Source of the DNA: JBBDMX01 sp040878035
Lineage (GTDB): Bacteria; Planctomycetota; Phycisphaerae; Phycisphaerales; Phycisphaeraceae
Assembly (NCBI GenBank): GCA_040878035.1
Contig: JBBDMX010000024.1
Coordinates: 62,001-126,000 of the forward strand
Length of the DNA stretch: 64,000 nucleotides
Reading direction: 5' to 3'
Positions 16,314 through 24,930 of this stretch are shown here, one piece after another. The stretch's first letter is position 1; each line of letters starts with the position of its first letter. Under the pieces are notes generated by a model. That model was not told the origin of the DNA. It saw nothing but the letters and a program-made list of their open reading frames with translations, and made no database searches. The position numbers were made by a program, and so were the translations under genes.

Positions 16314-17618
16314 TCATACCGTGACGACTTCGAACTGGGCGCCCATGGCTTTAAACTGGTCGAGTTGGCGCTGGCCGATGCGCAGAGTCAGGTGCACCAA
16401 GTCGTCGTGGTATTGCCGGTCCAGGACGGTGGCGCGGTTTTCCAGGAAGTTGATGGCTTTGCCCGCCGAGAGGGGCAGCGAGAGCGTCAACTCCTTCATG
16501 CCGCCGCGCGCCGCGGTGCGCACCAGTTCGACCAGCACCTCCAGCCCCCGGCCGGTGCGGGCGCTGATGGCCACCGCCTCCAGATGCTCGCGCTGGAGCA
16601 CCAGCAGGTCCGCGTTATTATCCAGCTTGTCGATCTTGTTGAGCACGAGGATGCGCGGCTGCGTGTTGGCGCCGATTTCGTCCAGCACTTGGAGCACCGT
16701 CTCATGCTGCTGCCGACAACGCGGATGCGCCACGTCCAGCAGGATCAATAGAAGGTCGCTGTGCACGGCCTCCTCGAGCGTGGCGCGGAAGCTGGCGACC
16801 AGATGGTGCGGCAGATCGCGGATGAAACCGACGGTATCCGACAACATGACGCTATCGCCGTCGCCCAGTTCCCACTTGCGCGTGCGCGTCGAGAGCGTGG
16901 CAAAGAGCTTGTCATCGGCATAGGCCTGGCCCGCGGTGAGCGTGTTGAACAGCGTGCTCTTGCCCGCGTTGGTATAGCCCACCAGACCGACGGTGAAAAA
17001 GTCCAGGTTGCGGGCCGCGACTTCGCGCTCTTTGCGCCCTTGCACGACCTTAATCTCGCTGCGCAACACGCTGATCTTGCGCTGTACGATGCGGCGGTCG
17101 ATTTCCAATTGTTGTTCGCCCGGCCCGCGGGTGCCTATGCCCATGGGCGACCCGCCCACGATGCGCTCCAGGTGCGACCACATGGCACGCAGACGCGGAT
17201 AGGTGTATTGAAGCTGCGCCAACTCGACCTGGAGGCGTGCCTCGTGCGTCTTGGCGCGGCCGGCGAAAATGTCCAGGATCAACTCGCTGCGGTCCAGGAT
17301 CTTGCAACCCACGACCTCCTCGATGTTAGCGATCTGCGAAGGCGACAGGTCGTTGTCGAAGACAACCACGTCCGCCCTGGTCGCCTTGACTCGCTCGGCC
17401 AACTCAACGACTTTGCCCTTACCTATGAAGGTCGTGCCGTCGGGCTTGGGGCGCTGCTGAAGCATCTCGTCCACGACGATGGCGTCGGCGGTATCCGCCA
17501 GGCTGCGCAGTTCGTTGAGCGGATCGTGCGGATCGGCCTGATGGCCCGGCAACAGCACCGCCGCCAGGATTGCCCGCTCGCGTGTCACCGACAGCATTTC
17601 ACGATGGCCTTGTTCCAT
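16314..17618 (-). CDS. hflX: Ribosome-associated GTPase HflX
   Basis: This 434-residue protein has the HflX N-terminal domain (DEMLQQRPKPDGTTFIGKGK, VVFDNDLSPSQIANIEE, ILDRSELILDIFAGRAKTHE) and the linker GGSPMGIGTRGPGEQQLEID. The GTPase domain has G1 GYTNAGKST at about residues 209-217, G3 SDTVGFIRDLPHHLVASFR and G4 NKID. HflX splits or rescues stalled 70S ribosomes, notably after heat (family knowledge). ATG 17618 is chosen; MLSVTRERAIL just inside is an alternative. Confidence 0.93.
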   Translation of the reverse strand: MEQGHREMLSVTRERAILAAVLLPGHQADPHDPLNELRSLADTADAIVVDEMLQQRPKPDGTTFIGKGKVVELAERVKATRADVVVFDNDLSPSQIANIEEVVGCKILDRSELILDIFAGRAKTHEARLQVELAQLQYTYPRLRAMWSHLERIVGGSPMGIGTRGPGEQQLEIDRRIVQRKISVLRSEIKVVQGRKEREVAARNLDFFTVGLVGYTNAGKSTLFNTLTAGQAYADDKLFATLSTRTRKWELGDGDSVMLSDTVGFIRDLPHHLVASFRATLEEAVHSDLLLILLDVAHPRCRQQHETVLQVLDEIGANTQPRILVLNKIDKLDNNADLLVLQREHLEAVAISARTGRGLEVLVELVRTAARGGMKELTLSLPLSAGKAINFLENRATVLDRQYHDDLVHLTLRIGQRQLDQFKAMGAQFEVVTV

Positions 17619-17640
17619 AGCTACAAGTGTAGCGGGGGAG

Positions 17641-17730
17641 GAAGTGGAGAGTGGAGGGTGCAGAGTGGATGGTGAATAATGAGAATCGCCGCCTGCCTTC
17701 ATTCTCCACGCTTCACTCTCCACTTTTCAC
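17641..17730. repeat. Inverted repeat, family H
   Basis: GAAGTGGAGAGTGGAGGGTG at the left and CTCCACGCTTCACTCTCCAC at the right. It fills the divergent gap between hflX and pyrH, so promoters for both genes must lie within or beside it. Confidence 0.8.
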
Positions 17731-17774
17731 GCCAACTTGACGAATCCCCCGCGACAGCGTGAAATCAATGCCCA

Positions 17775-18530
17775 ATGCCCACCCCTCCGACTGAACCTTC
17801 CGCCGGCGACGACGGCCCTAAGCCCTTCTATCGCCGCGCCCTGCTGAAAATCAGCGGCGAGGCGCTGTGCAAGCCCGGCAGCTTCGGCATCGACGGGGAG
17901 GAACTGGAAGTCATTGCCAGGGAGATCGCCGATGCCGCGCGCCTGGGCACGCAACTGGCGGTGGTGGTGGGCGGGGGCAACATCATCCGCGGGGCGCGCC
18001 TGGCGGACGAGGGCCGCATCAACCAGTCCACCGCCGACTACATGGGCATGCTGGGCACCGTCATCAACGGCCTGGCGCTGAAGGAGATGCTCGATAAGAT
18101 CGGCATTCCCGCGCGGGTGCTCTCGGCGCTGCAGTTGACCGCCGTCGCCGAGCCATTCATCCGCGGCCGGGCCATTCGCCACCTGGAGAAAGGGCGGGTG
18201 GTGATTTTCGCCGCCGGCACGGGCAACCCCTATTTCACCACCGACACGGCTGCGGCGCTGCGCGCCGCGGAGATCGGCGCCGAAGTGGTGCTCAAGGCCA
18301 CCAAGGTTGACGGCATCTACGACAAGGACCCCGCCCTGTATCCTGACGCCAGGCGGTTCGACAAGCTCAGCTACCAGGAAGTGATCGAGCGCCGGCTCCA
18401 GGTCATGGACCTGACCGCCTTTTCCATGTGCATGGAGCGCGGCATTCCGATCGTGGTGTTCAACATGAAGCGACCGGGCCACATCGCCCAAGTGGTCAAC
18501 GGCCAGCCGCACGGCACGCGCGTTGAGTGA
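17775..18530 (+). CDS. pyrH: UMP kinase PyrH
   Basis: This 251-residue kinase phosphorylates UMP to UDP in pyrimidine synthesis. The amino acid kinase fold is clear: RALLKISGEALCKPG, AVVVGGGNIIRGARLA, RVVIFAAGTGNPYFTTDTAAALRA and KATKVDGIYDKDP. An N-terminal extension of about 22 residues precedes the usual start. frr follows on the same strand, the common pyrH-frr arrangement, but a repeat of about 170 bases sits between them. Confidence 0.95.
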   Translation: MPTPPTEPSAGDDGPKPFYRRALLKISGEALCKPGSFGIDGEELEVIAREIADAARLGTQLAVVVGGGNIIRGARLADEGRINQSTADYMGMLGTVINGLALKEMLDKIGIPARVLSALQLTAVAEPFIRGRAIRHLEKGRVVIFAAGTGNPYFTTDTAAALRAAEIGAEVVLKATKVDGIYDKDPALYPDARRFDKLSYQEVIERRLQVMDLTAFSMCMERGIPIVVFNMKRPGHIAQVVNGQPHGTRVE

Positions 18531-18548
18531 CCGGTTCACTGGTTGGAC

Positions 18549-18722
18549 AAGACAAGAGGCAACACGGATGAACACGAATGAACACAGATAAAGAAAAGGG
18601 ATAGACAGGATGGACATGATGGGTTGTGGCGCTTTGCCTATTCCGCCATCCTGTTCATCATGTCCATCCCTGTTCCATCTTCTGCTTTTCCCATCCGTGT
18701 TCATCCGTGTTTATGCCTGTTT
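18549..18722. repeat. Nested inverted repeat, family G (ACACGGATGAACACGAATG type)
   Basis: Outer arms AACACGGATGAACACGAATG / CCATCCGTGTTCATCCGTGT flank inner arms GACAGGATGGACATGATGGG / ATCATGTCCATCCCTGTT. It separates pyrH from frr. A second copy of the outer arms is at 61018-61130. Confidence 0.85.
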
Positions 18723-18755
18723 CCTTTTCGGATTGAAGTTTCAAGGGAGCTACCG

Positions 18756-19322
18756 ATGGACATTGACGACATACAACTCACCGCCGAAGAATCGATGGAA
18801 AAGGCCGTCGATTACCTCAAGAGCGAGTTCAAGGGCGTGCGCACCGGGCGCGCCTCCACAGCGCTCGTGGAATTCGTGAAGATCGACTACTACGGCTCGC
18901 CGACGGACCTTCGCAGCCTGGCGCTGATCAGCGTGCCCGAGCCGACGCAGATCCTGGTCAAGCCGTTTGATCCGTCGAGCATGCAGCCGATCATCAAGGG
19001 CCTTCAGGCCTCGGGCCTGGGGCTCAATCCCATGGCCGAGGGCAAGCAGATCCGCCTGAACCTGCCGCCGTTGTCGGGCGAGCGTCGCCAGCAACTGGCC
19101 GGGTCCGTCAAGCAGATGGGCGAGCACGCCAAGGTCACGCTGCGCAACGCGCGCCGCGATGCCATCAAGCACATGGAGCAGCTTAAGAAGGATAAGAGCG
19201 TGCCGGTTTCCGAAGACGAAGTGGAACGTGCCGAGAAGGAGATGCAGGAGTTGCTCAAGAAGTACGAGGCACAGCTCGATCAGATGATCACGGCCAAGAG
19301 CAAGGAAATCATGGAGATCTGA
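18756..19322 (+). CDS. frr: Ribosome recycling factor
   Basis: This 188-residue protein releases ribosomes from mRNA after termination, with EF-G. Matches include MEKAVDYLKSEFKGVRTGRA at the N-terminus and SVKQMGEHAKVTLRNARRDA near the middle, and the length is normal. AAGGGAG about 8 bases upstream sets the start at 18756. Confidence 0.96.
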   Translation: MDIDDIQLTAEESMEKAVDYLKSEFKGVRTGRASTALVEFVKIDYYGSPTDLRSLALISVPEPTQILVKPFDPSSMQPIIKGLQASGLGLNPMAEGKQIRLNLPPLSGERRQQLAGSVKQMGEHAKVTLRNARRDAIKHMEQLKKDKSVPVSEDEVERAEKEMQELLKKYEAQLDQMITAKSKEIMEI

Positions 19323-19467
19323 GAAAGCCTTGTCCAGGCCCCGGTTTGCCCCTGTCTCCCGGCGCGGCGCTTGGCGGGGATGGGCTGGGAACCGGGCACG
19401 GTCCCGATGCGTCCAACCATACATACCGCCGCATCGGTCGGCGTGGCCAATCCTCTGGAGTTCGCCC

Positions 19468-20304
19468 ATGCGCCGCCACCGCTATCTTCTGTCGCTCTCC
19501 TTCGCCGTTGCTTCTATCGCCATCATCGGGGTCGTCGTCTTGACTCACCCCGGTTGCAGCACCCGGCCGCCGGTGACGGGCACCATCCGCCACAGCGACG
19601 CGCGCAATCAGCGACTGATGGCGCTGGCGGCTGAAGAAGCCGGGGCCATCAAGGACGTTGATGCCCGGCTGACACGGCAGTTGAACTTCGCCGATCAGCA
19701 GATCAAACGCGGCTGGCCGCGAGATGCACGGGTCACCCTGACAGGTGCCGCCGGCACACTGACCAACGAGGGCAAGGCGCTCAACGACCATGCGCGCCTC
19801 AGCGGGTGGGTCAGCGTGTCGGAGTTGTCGCGCGGCGCCGGGGACGCCGAGGCCGGGCTTCGTGCCGTGGACCAGGCGGTGGGGGAACTGCGGAAGATCG
19901 CTGACGAGGCTGAGCGTTGCCAGTACGTGATGGGGCTGGCCAATGAATTGCAGTACCTCAAAGGCCCGCACGACGCAGCCGCGCTGCTGAGCGAGGCCGG
20001 CCCGTGGGCACGACAGATGGATGACGTGCCCGAGCGCCGCCGGGCGCTGATGGCGTTTGCCTCGGCGCTGTTCAACTTGGACGACTTTACCCCCGGCCAG
20101 GGCGTGCTGCGCCAGGACGACGATGCGACGTGGCGCTCCGACATGTTGCTGGCGCTGGCGACGCCGCAGGTCGACATGGGTGCTCACCGCGCCGCCGAGC
20201 CGCGGGAAATGGATGTGTCCTCCGGCAGTCTGTACTGGGGCAAGCAACTGAAATTCCAGGATGTGTTTCAGGGGCAGAGCAAGTCGCAGACGCAGGAGAA
20301 GTAG
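19468..20304 (+). CDS. Predicted lipoprotein of unknown function
   Basis: This 278-residue protein has a type II signal peptide (MRRHRYLLSLSFAVASIAII...HPGC) with a lipobox Cys at about residue 31. The mature part is helical, Ala- and Glu-rich, with no family motif I recognise. Segments such as RLMALAAEEAGAIKDVDARL and ELRKIADEAERCQYVMGLAN suggest helical-hairpin repeats. TGGAG is placed 7 bases before the ATG. It follows frr with 145 bases between and is followed by a family A repeat. Confidence 0.6.
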   Translation: MRRHRYLLSLSFAVASIAIIGVVVLTHPGCSTRPPVTGTIRHSDARNQRLMALAAEEAGAIKDVDARLTRQLNFADQQIKRGWPRDARVTLTGAAGTLTNEGKALNDHARLSGWVSVSELSRGAGDAEAGLRAVDQAVGELRKIADEAERCQYVMGLANELQYLKGPHDAAALLSEAGPWARQMDDVPERRRALMAFASALFNLDDFTPGQGVLRQDDDATWRSDMLLALATPQVDMGAHRAAEPREMDVSSGSLYWGKQLKFQDVFQGQSKSQTQEK

Positions 20305-20308
20305 GTTT

Positions 20309-20370
20309 CAGAGCCGCGCGGCGTAAGCCCGCGGGATGATCCACCGCGGGCTTGCGTCGCGCGGCTCTGA
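20309..20370. repeat. Palindromic repeat, family A
   Basis: CAGAGCCGCGCGGCGTAAGC and GCTTGCGTCGCGCGGCTCTG arms with a short loop. One arm has two changes from the consensus. Confidence 0.85.
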
Positions 20371-20429
20371 ACGAAAGGCCGACTTGACGCGCGCCCGGCT
20401 TTGCGGCGATGCTGGGGGCCAGGTGCATT

Positions 20430-21221
20430 ATGGCCGGCGGGCACGTCCCCATCGCCAGAATCGTGTTTGGCTTCATTGCCGTAGCGCTGCTGCTCGTCGG
20501 CGGGTTGTTGCATTACAAAGCGCACCACCTGCTGGCTAACCTGGGGACGCAGGCCGAGTATTTGCGCCTGCCGGCGGACCTGTCGCAGCCGGGTGTGTTT
20601 CGCGGGCAGATCAACCTGGCCGGGGCGCCGGGCACGGCGACGCAGGAGTTGGCGCTGGAGATGCGGCCGGGCTTCGCCGACAATAATGTCGCCGCGCAGG
20701 CGCTGGCGAATCTCCAATTGCACGTGACGGTCAGCGACGCTTCGGGCCACGATTTCGTCGACCAGGACATCGGCGCGATGCAGTTCGCCATGTGGAGTTT
20801 CACCGGCCAGCCCACCGCCGACGGCAAGGGGCGCCGCTACTCGGTGCTGCCCCTCTACGGCACGGGCCTGGGCGCGGATCGGCTCAAGGTGGAGGTAACG
20901 AAGCCGGCGACCGGCCTGATGGGTCAGCAACAGGAACTGGTGGTGGCCCAGCAATGGGATCCCCTCGCCAGGATGCCGGGCGTGTTCACCTATGTATTGG
21001 CCATCGCCTGTTACGGGTTGGCGCTATTGATCGGCGTGATCGTGGTCATGGTCGCGCTGCTTGGGCGTCGCCAAGCACGAGGGAAAGGGCCGCCGCCATC
21101 GCCGGGGGCGGGGGCGCCAGGGACGGGGACGCCGGTTTCGTTGGCGCCGCCGGCGCCGCTGGCGGCAGCACCGCTTTCAGCGCCCGGTGCGTTGCCGCCG
21201 GGGCCGCCGCCGCCGGTGTAG
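20430..21221 (+). CDS. Two-helix membrane protein with extracytoplasmic domain, unknown function
   Basis: This 263-residue protein has a helix near residues 7-27 (IARIVFGFIAVALLLVGGLL), a predicted beta-rich domain of about 150 residues and a second helix (VFTYVLAIACYGLALLIGVI, residues about 187-210). A cytoplasmic Pro/Ala/Gly tail follows (PPSPGAGAPGTGTPVSLAP). I do not recognise the family. The ATG at 20430 has AGGTG upstream; ATG 20409 in frame is an alternative. Confidence 0.55.
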   Translation: MAGGHVPIARIVFGFIAVALLLVGGLLHYKAHHLLANLGTQAEYLRLPADLSQPGVFRGQINLAGAPGTATQELALEMRPGFADNNVAAQALANLQLHVTVSDASGHDFVDQDIGAMQFAMWSFTGQPTADGKGRRYSVLPLYGTGLGADRLKVEVTKPATGLMGQQQELVVAQQWDPLARMPGVFTYVLAIACYGLALLIGVIVVMVALLGRRQARGKGPPPSPGAGAPGTGTPVSLAPPAPLAAAPLSAPGALPPGPPPPV

Positions 21222-21241
21222 ATTCGCACGATGCCGCCCTG

Positions 21242-21943
21242 TCAGGCCAGGTCAAACAGCAGCACCTCGCCGCCGCCGTTGTCGCCGCGCAGCGTCAGCC
21301 TGGTTTCATTTTCGACCGCCGCACCATCGCCTGCGGTCAGTTTCTGACCATTAAGCAGAATCGCCCCGCGCGTCACCTGCACGTAAGCGGCTCGCCCGTC
21401 GCCCAGGTCATGCTCCACCTCTTTGCCTGCATCAAGCGAGGCCACGTAGATCGCGGCATCTTGTTGAATCGTCACGGCGCCATGTCGTCCGCTTGATGAT
21501 GCGACTTCGCAGAGCCGATTATGCTTCGATTCGCTCGTAAACGCCTTCTGCTCGTAGCCCGGCGCCAGCCCCACCTGCTCCGGCTCGATCCAGACCTGAA
21601 GGAGGTGCACCGGCTCATCCAGCGACGGGTTGAACTCGCTGTGTCGCACGCCCGTACCGGCACTCATCCGCTGCACTTCGCCCACACGGATGACCGAACT
21701 GGTACCCAAACTGTCCTTATGCTCCAGCGCCCCCTCCAAAACAATGGTGACGATCTCCATGTCCTGATGTCCGTGCGTGTCAAACCCCTTTCCGCCGGCC
21801 ACGCGGTCTTCATTAAGCACGCGTAAGCTGCGGAAGCCTTCGTAACGCGGGTCGTAGTACCGCCCGAAGGCAAAAGTGTGATGCGTGTCGAGCCACCCGT
21901 AGTCGAAGTGGCCGCGCGAGGCTGAAGGCCGGGGGGTGATCAT
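21242..21943 (-). CDS. Pirin-family (YhhW-like) protein
   Basis: This 233-residue bicupin protein carries the pirin metal motif region FDTHGHQDMEIVTIVLEGAL and RMSAGTGVRHSEFNPS. Bacterial YhhW-type pirins act as quercetin dioxygenases or redox-linked regulators (family knowledge), so the exact role is open. Length and start (MITPRPSASRGHFDYGWLDT) are normal. It converges with the gene at 20430 and is divergent from mscL. Confidence 0.88.
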   Translation of the reverse strand: MITPRPSASRGHFDYGWLDTHHTFAFGRYYDPRYEGFRSLRVLNEDRVAGGKGFDTHGHQDMEIVTIVLEGALEHKDSLGTSSVIRVGEVQRMSAGTGVRHSEFNPSLDEPVHLLQVWIEPEQVGLAPGYEQKAFTSESKHNRLCEVASSSGRHGAVTIQQDAAIYVASLDAGKEVEHDLGDGRAAYVQVTRGAILLNGQKLTAGDGAAVENETRLTLRGDNGGGEVLLFDLA

Positions 21944-22079
21944 GCTGCGATTCTAGGCGGGTCTTGCCCCGCCGGACCTAAGTCCGACGTGGATGCCCTG
22001 TGCACCCGCGGGCTCCCACGGGGCGGTCAAGAAGGTATGATCGCGGCGATTCGTAACACCAGGGAAAGGGGCATCACCT

Positions 22080-22436
22080 ATGGGACTGCTACAGGAATTC
22101 AAGGAGTTCGCGGTCAAGGGCAACGTCATCGACATGGCGGTGGGCATCGTGCTGGGCGTGGCGTTCAACAAGATCGTCACCTCGCTGGTGAACGACGTGA
22201 TCATGCCGCCGATCGGCATGATCATCGGCAATGTGCCGTTCAAGGACCTGCGCGTGGTGCTCAAGGAAGGAACCATCGCCCCCGGCACGACCGAACTGGC
22301 CGGCGAAGTGGCCATCCGCTACGGCGCCTTGGTCAACACCGTCATCGAGTTTGTCATTGTGGCGTTCTCCGTCTTCATGGTGGTTAAGGTGATGAACACG
22401 CTGATCAAGAAGCGTCAAGCCGAGGCGGCGAAATAG
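22080..22436 (+). CDS. mscL: Large-conductance mechanosensitive channel MscL
   Basis: This 118-residue membrane channel opens under high membrane tension and releases solutes on osmotic downshock. The N-terminal helix and first transmembrane segment are canonical (LLQEFKEFAVKGNVIDMAVG). The second helix (VNTVIEFVIVAFSVFMVVKV) ends with the Lys/Arg-rich cytoplasmic bundle KKRQAEAAK. GGAAAGGGG lies upstream of the ATG. Confidence 0.95.
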   Translation: MGLLQEFKEFAVKGNVIDMAVGIVLGVAFNKIVTSLVNDVIMPPIGMIIGNVPFKDLRVVLKEGTIAPGTTELAGEVAIRYGALVNTVIEFVIVAFSVFMVVKVMNTLIKKRQAEAAK

Positions 22437-22604
22437 TCGCCGGCGCTGGGAGAGGGACCTGCACGCCTCCCCTATCGCGTCAGGATCGCTGTGTTCAATA
22501 TTCTCCGGCCAAGTCCCGCAAACGCCCGCCGGCGGCGGCGGTGATACCCTCATTCCTGGCTGCACAACCGCCGCCGCACCCACCCGCCACTTTGGGAAAA
22601 ACGC

Positions 22605-23750
22605 ATGACCACGCATACCCAGGTTTCCAATCAGCAGAAGACCGAAGTCTGGAAAGCCTATCACGCTGGCGCGCCCACCCGCGTCCCCGTGATGCTCGGC
22701 ACCAATCCGCGCGTGGTGATCCTCAATCCGGCGTTGAATCCCCAAGGCATTACCTTTGAGCAGGCGGCCCGGGATCCGCGCACGCACATCGAAATCTCGC
22801 TCCAGCACAGCCTGTACCGCCGCACGGTCGTGCACCAGTACACCGACGATCCGATGGGCCTGCCGGACATCTGGGATGTCAACCTCAACGTCTACAACGT
22901 CTACGAAGCGGCGATCTTCGGCGCGGCCATCGACTATTCGCCCAATCAGGTCCCCGACACCAATCCGCCTTTCTCCGGGGACGCCGACAGGGAAAAGGTG
23001 TTCGACGTGGACATCGAGCATCCGCTGGACAATCCGTTTATCGCCGACCGTCTGCGATTCTGGCGTGAGCTGGAAAAAATCTGTGCCGACATGGAGTTCG
23101 AGGGCCGGCCCGTGCGGCTGGCGCCGTGGGCGCTGGCGGGGACCGACGGCCCGGTCACCGTCGCCATGAACTTGCGCGGCGCCGCCTTCATGGAAGACCT
23201 GGTGCTCGAGCCCGATTACGCCGACCGCCTGATGCGCTTTGTCACCCAGGCCGCTATCCTTCGCCGCCAGGCGTTCTGGGACTACTGGGGCGACCGCATC
23301 GGCCGTGACAACGGCATCGCCGACGACTCGGTCGCGCTGATCAGCACCGAGATGTACCAGCGCATGGTGTTGCCGATCCATCGCCTCTGGTACGAGGCCG
23401 GGCCGGCAGGGTCGCGTGGCATCCACCTCTGCGGCGATGCCACACGCCATTTCCCGCTCATTCGCCGCGAACTGGACGTGACCCGGTTCGACACCGGCTT
23501 CCCTGTCGATTTCGGCCACCTGCGCGACGAGTTGGGCGACGACGTGGAAGTCTCGGGCGGGCCGCCGGTGGCGCTGCTGCTCAAAGGCACGCCCGACCAG
23601 GTCTACCAACGCACCGAGCAGATCCTCACCAGCGGCATCAAGCGGGGCGGGAAATTCATCCTGCGCGAAGGCAACAACCTGCCGCCGCTGGTGCCCGAGG
23701 CGAATCTCGAAGCCATGTATCAGGCGTGCCTGGACTACGGCGCGTATTGA
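22605..23750 (+). CDS. Uroporphyrinogen decarboxylase-fold (URO-D-like) protein
   Basis: This 381-residue protein resembles the URO-D-like group rather than true HemE. Supporting segments are QYTDDPMGLPDIWD, YADRLMRFVTQAAI, WDYWGDRIGRDNGIADDSVA, RGIHLCGDATRHFPLI and DTGFPVDFGHLRDELGDDVE. HLCGD matches the HxCG region used for zinc in methyltransferase relatives. Planctomycete URO-D-like proteins are often linked to methyl transfer or glycan degradation, but the substrate is unknown. No partner genes are adjacent. Confidence 0.75.
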   Translation: MTTHTQVSNQQKTEVWKAYHAGAPTRVPVMLGTNPRVVILNPALNPQGITFEQAARDPRTHIEISLQHSLYRRTVVHQYTDDPMGLPDIWDVNLNVYNVYEAAIFGAAIDYSPNQVPDTNPPFSGDADREKVFDVDIEHPLDNPFIADRLRFWRELEKICADMEFEGRPVRLAPWALAGTDGPVTVAMNLRGAAFMEDLVLEPDYADRLMRFVTQAAILRRQAFWDYWGDRIGRDNGIADDSVALISTEMYQRMVLPIHRLWYEAGPAGSRGIHLCGDATRHFPLIRRELDVTRFDTGFPVDFGHLRDELGDDVEVSGGPPVALLLKGTPDQVYQRTEQILTSGIKRGGKFILREGNNLPPLVPEANLEAMYQACLDYGAY

Positions 23751-23815
23751 TGGCCCTCCTTCACGCCGGACCTGATCCCTTTCGGGGGCGAAGGTCCGGG
23801 TTTCCGGGTTTCGTT

Positions 23816-23905
23816 CAGAGCCGCGGGGGGGGGGGGGGGGGGGGGGGGGGGNNNNNNNNNNGCCCGCGGTGGATCATCCCGCGGGCTTACGCCGCGCGGC
23901 TCTGA
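23816..23905. other. Assembly gap inside a family A repeat
   Basis: A run of 27 G (23825-23851) is followed by 10 N (23852-23861). The flanks are CAGAGCCGCG on the left and GCCCGCGG...CTTACGCCGCGCGGCTCTGA on the right. This is a family A palindrome whose left arm could not be assembled. The G run is most likely a sequencing artefact. The gene-free stretch 23751-24059 otherwise holds nothing recognisable. Confidence 0.9.
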
Positions 23906-24059
23906 AGCCGGGAACTTTCCCGCTTACACCACGTCTAAACTCGCTACAGGCTCGCCCCAACGGTAGATTGAACCGCCGCTCCCTCTTTTTTCGCCGGGCG
24001 CCAGAAACCGCCGGGGGCTGGACGTCTATTCTCGTGTGACGAGTCAGTCGGTTTGCTTT

Positions 24060-24743
24060 ATGGGTGACGCGCAGCAAAGCGAAGAGGCACCCGCGCCAGT
24101 TGAGCCGGCAGCGACTTCGATCGCCGCCATGGTGGTGCCGTTCGACTTTGAGGCAGTCATCCTGCGCCACGAGTCGCCGCTGCTGCGCTACGTGACGCAC
24201 CTGCTGGCGCCGGGCCAGACTCAGCTGGGCCGGCGGGACCTTTCGGGAAGTGATTCCGCCGGCGGCGCGTCGGCCACCGCCCCGGACATCGTGCAGGAAA
24301 CCTTCCTGCGCCTGCATGTCCACGTGCGCAAGCACGGCCCCGACAGCATCGAGGCCCTGCCCGCCTGGCTGTCGCGCGTGGCGCATAACCTGGCGATGGA
24401 TCACCTGCGCAAAGTGGTCCGCCAGCGGGCACTGCACGCCCACGCCGCCGAGGCGTTGCGGCACGACGATCGCGGCGCCGGGGGTCCGGGGGCGGGTCCG
24501 GGGGCGGGGGCTTCGCCGCCGACCGATGGGATCGAGCAGCAGGAATTGCACCAGCGTGCCCTGGCGGAACTGAACCGACTCGACGACGACCAGCGTCACC
24601 TGATCCTGCTCCGCCTGATCCAGGGCTTGACGTTCAAGGAAATCAGTCAGGTGACCGGCCTGACCATCGGCAACATCGGCTACCGCATCAACCAGGGCCT
24701 GCGGGAGATGGCGCGGCGACTAAAGGAACAGGACGCGATATGA
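24060..24743 (+). CDS. ECF-type RNA polymerase sigma factor
   Basis: This 227-residue sigma factor has region 2 as DIVQETFLRLHVHVRKHG and LSRVAHNLAMDHLRKVVRQR. Region 4 is LNRLDDDQRHLILLRLIQGL followed by FKEISQVTGLTIGNIGYRIN. The linker is long and Gly-rich (GAGGPGAGPGAGASPPTDG). The start is uncertain (ATG 24060 or GTG 24036), and neither has a clear ribosome site. The next gene begins with an anti-sigma zinc-finger motif, so the two form a sigma/anti-sigma pair by context. Confidence 0.88.
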   Translation: MGDAQQSEEAPAPVEPAATSIAAMVVPFDFEAVILRHESPLLRYVTHLLAPGQTQLGRRDLSGSDSAGGASATAPDIVQETFLRLHVHVRKHGPDSIEALPAWLSRVAHNLAMDHLRKVVRQRALHAHAAEALRHDDRGAGGPGAGPGAGASPPTDGIEQQELHQRALAELNRLDDDQRHLILLRLIQGLTFKEISQVTGLTIGNIGYRINQGLREMARRLKEQDAI

Positions 24744-24745
24744 GG

Positions 24746-24912
24746 GAAGTGGAGGGTGGAGAGTGGAGGGTGGAGAGTGAAAGGCGGAATACAGAAGTGA
24801 GTAGTGCTGGGATCGAAGTGCGGAATGGAACGAAGACAGCATTGGCGTTGCCAACGTGCCGCTGTCTACTGCATCCACTCTCCACCGTCCACTCTCCACT
24901 CTCCACTTTCCT
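24746..24912. repeat. Inverted repeat, family H
   Basis: GGAAGTGGAGGGTGGAGAGT at the left and the mirrored CTCCACTCTCCACTTTCC at the right. It fills the 187-base gap between the sigma factor gene and its presumed anti-sigma gene. Confidence 0.85.
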
Positions 24913-24930
24913 TCCCCCGGAGCCCGAGCC

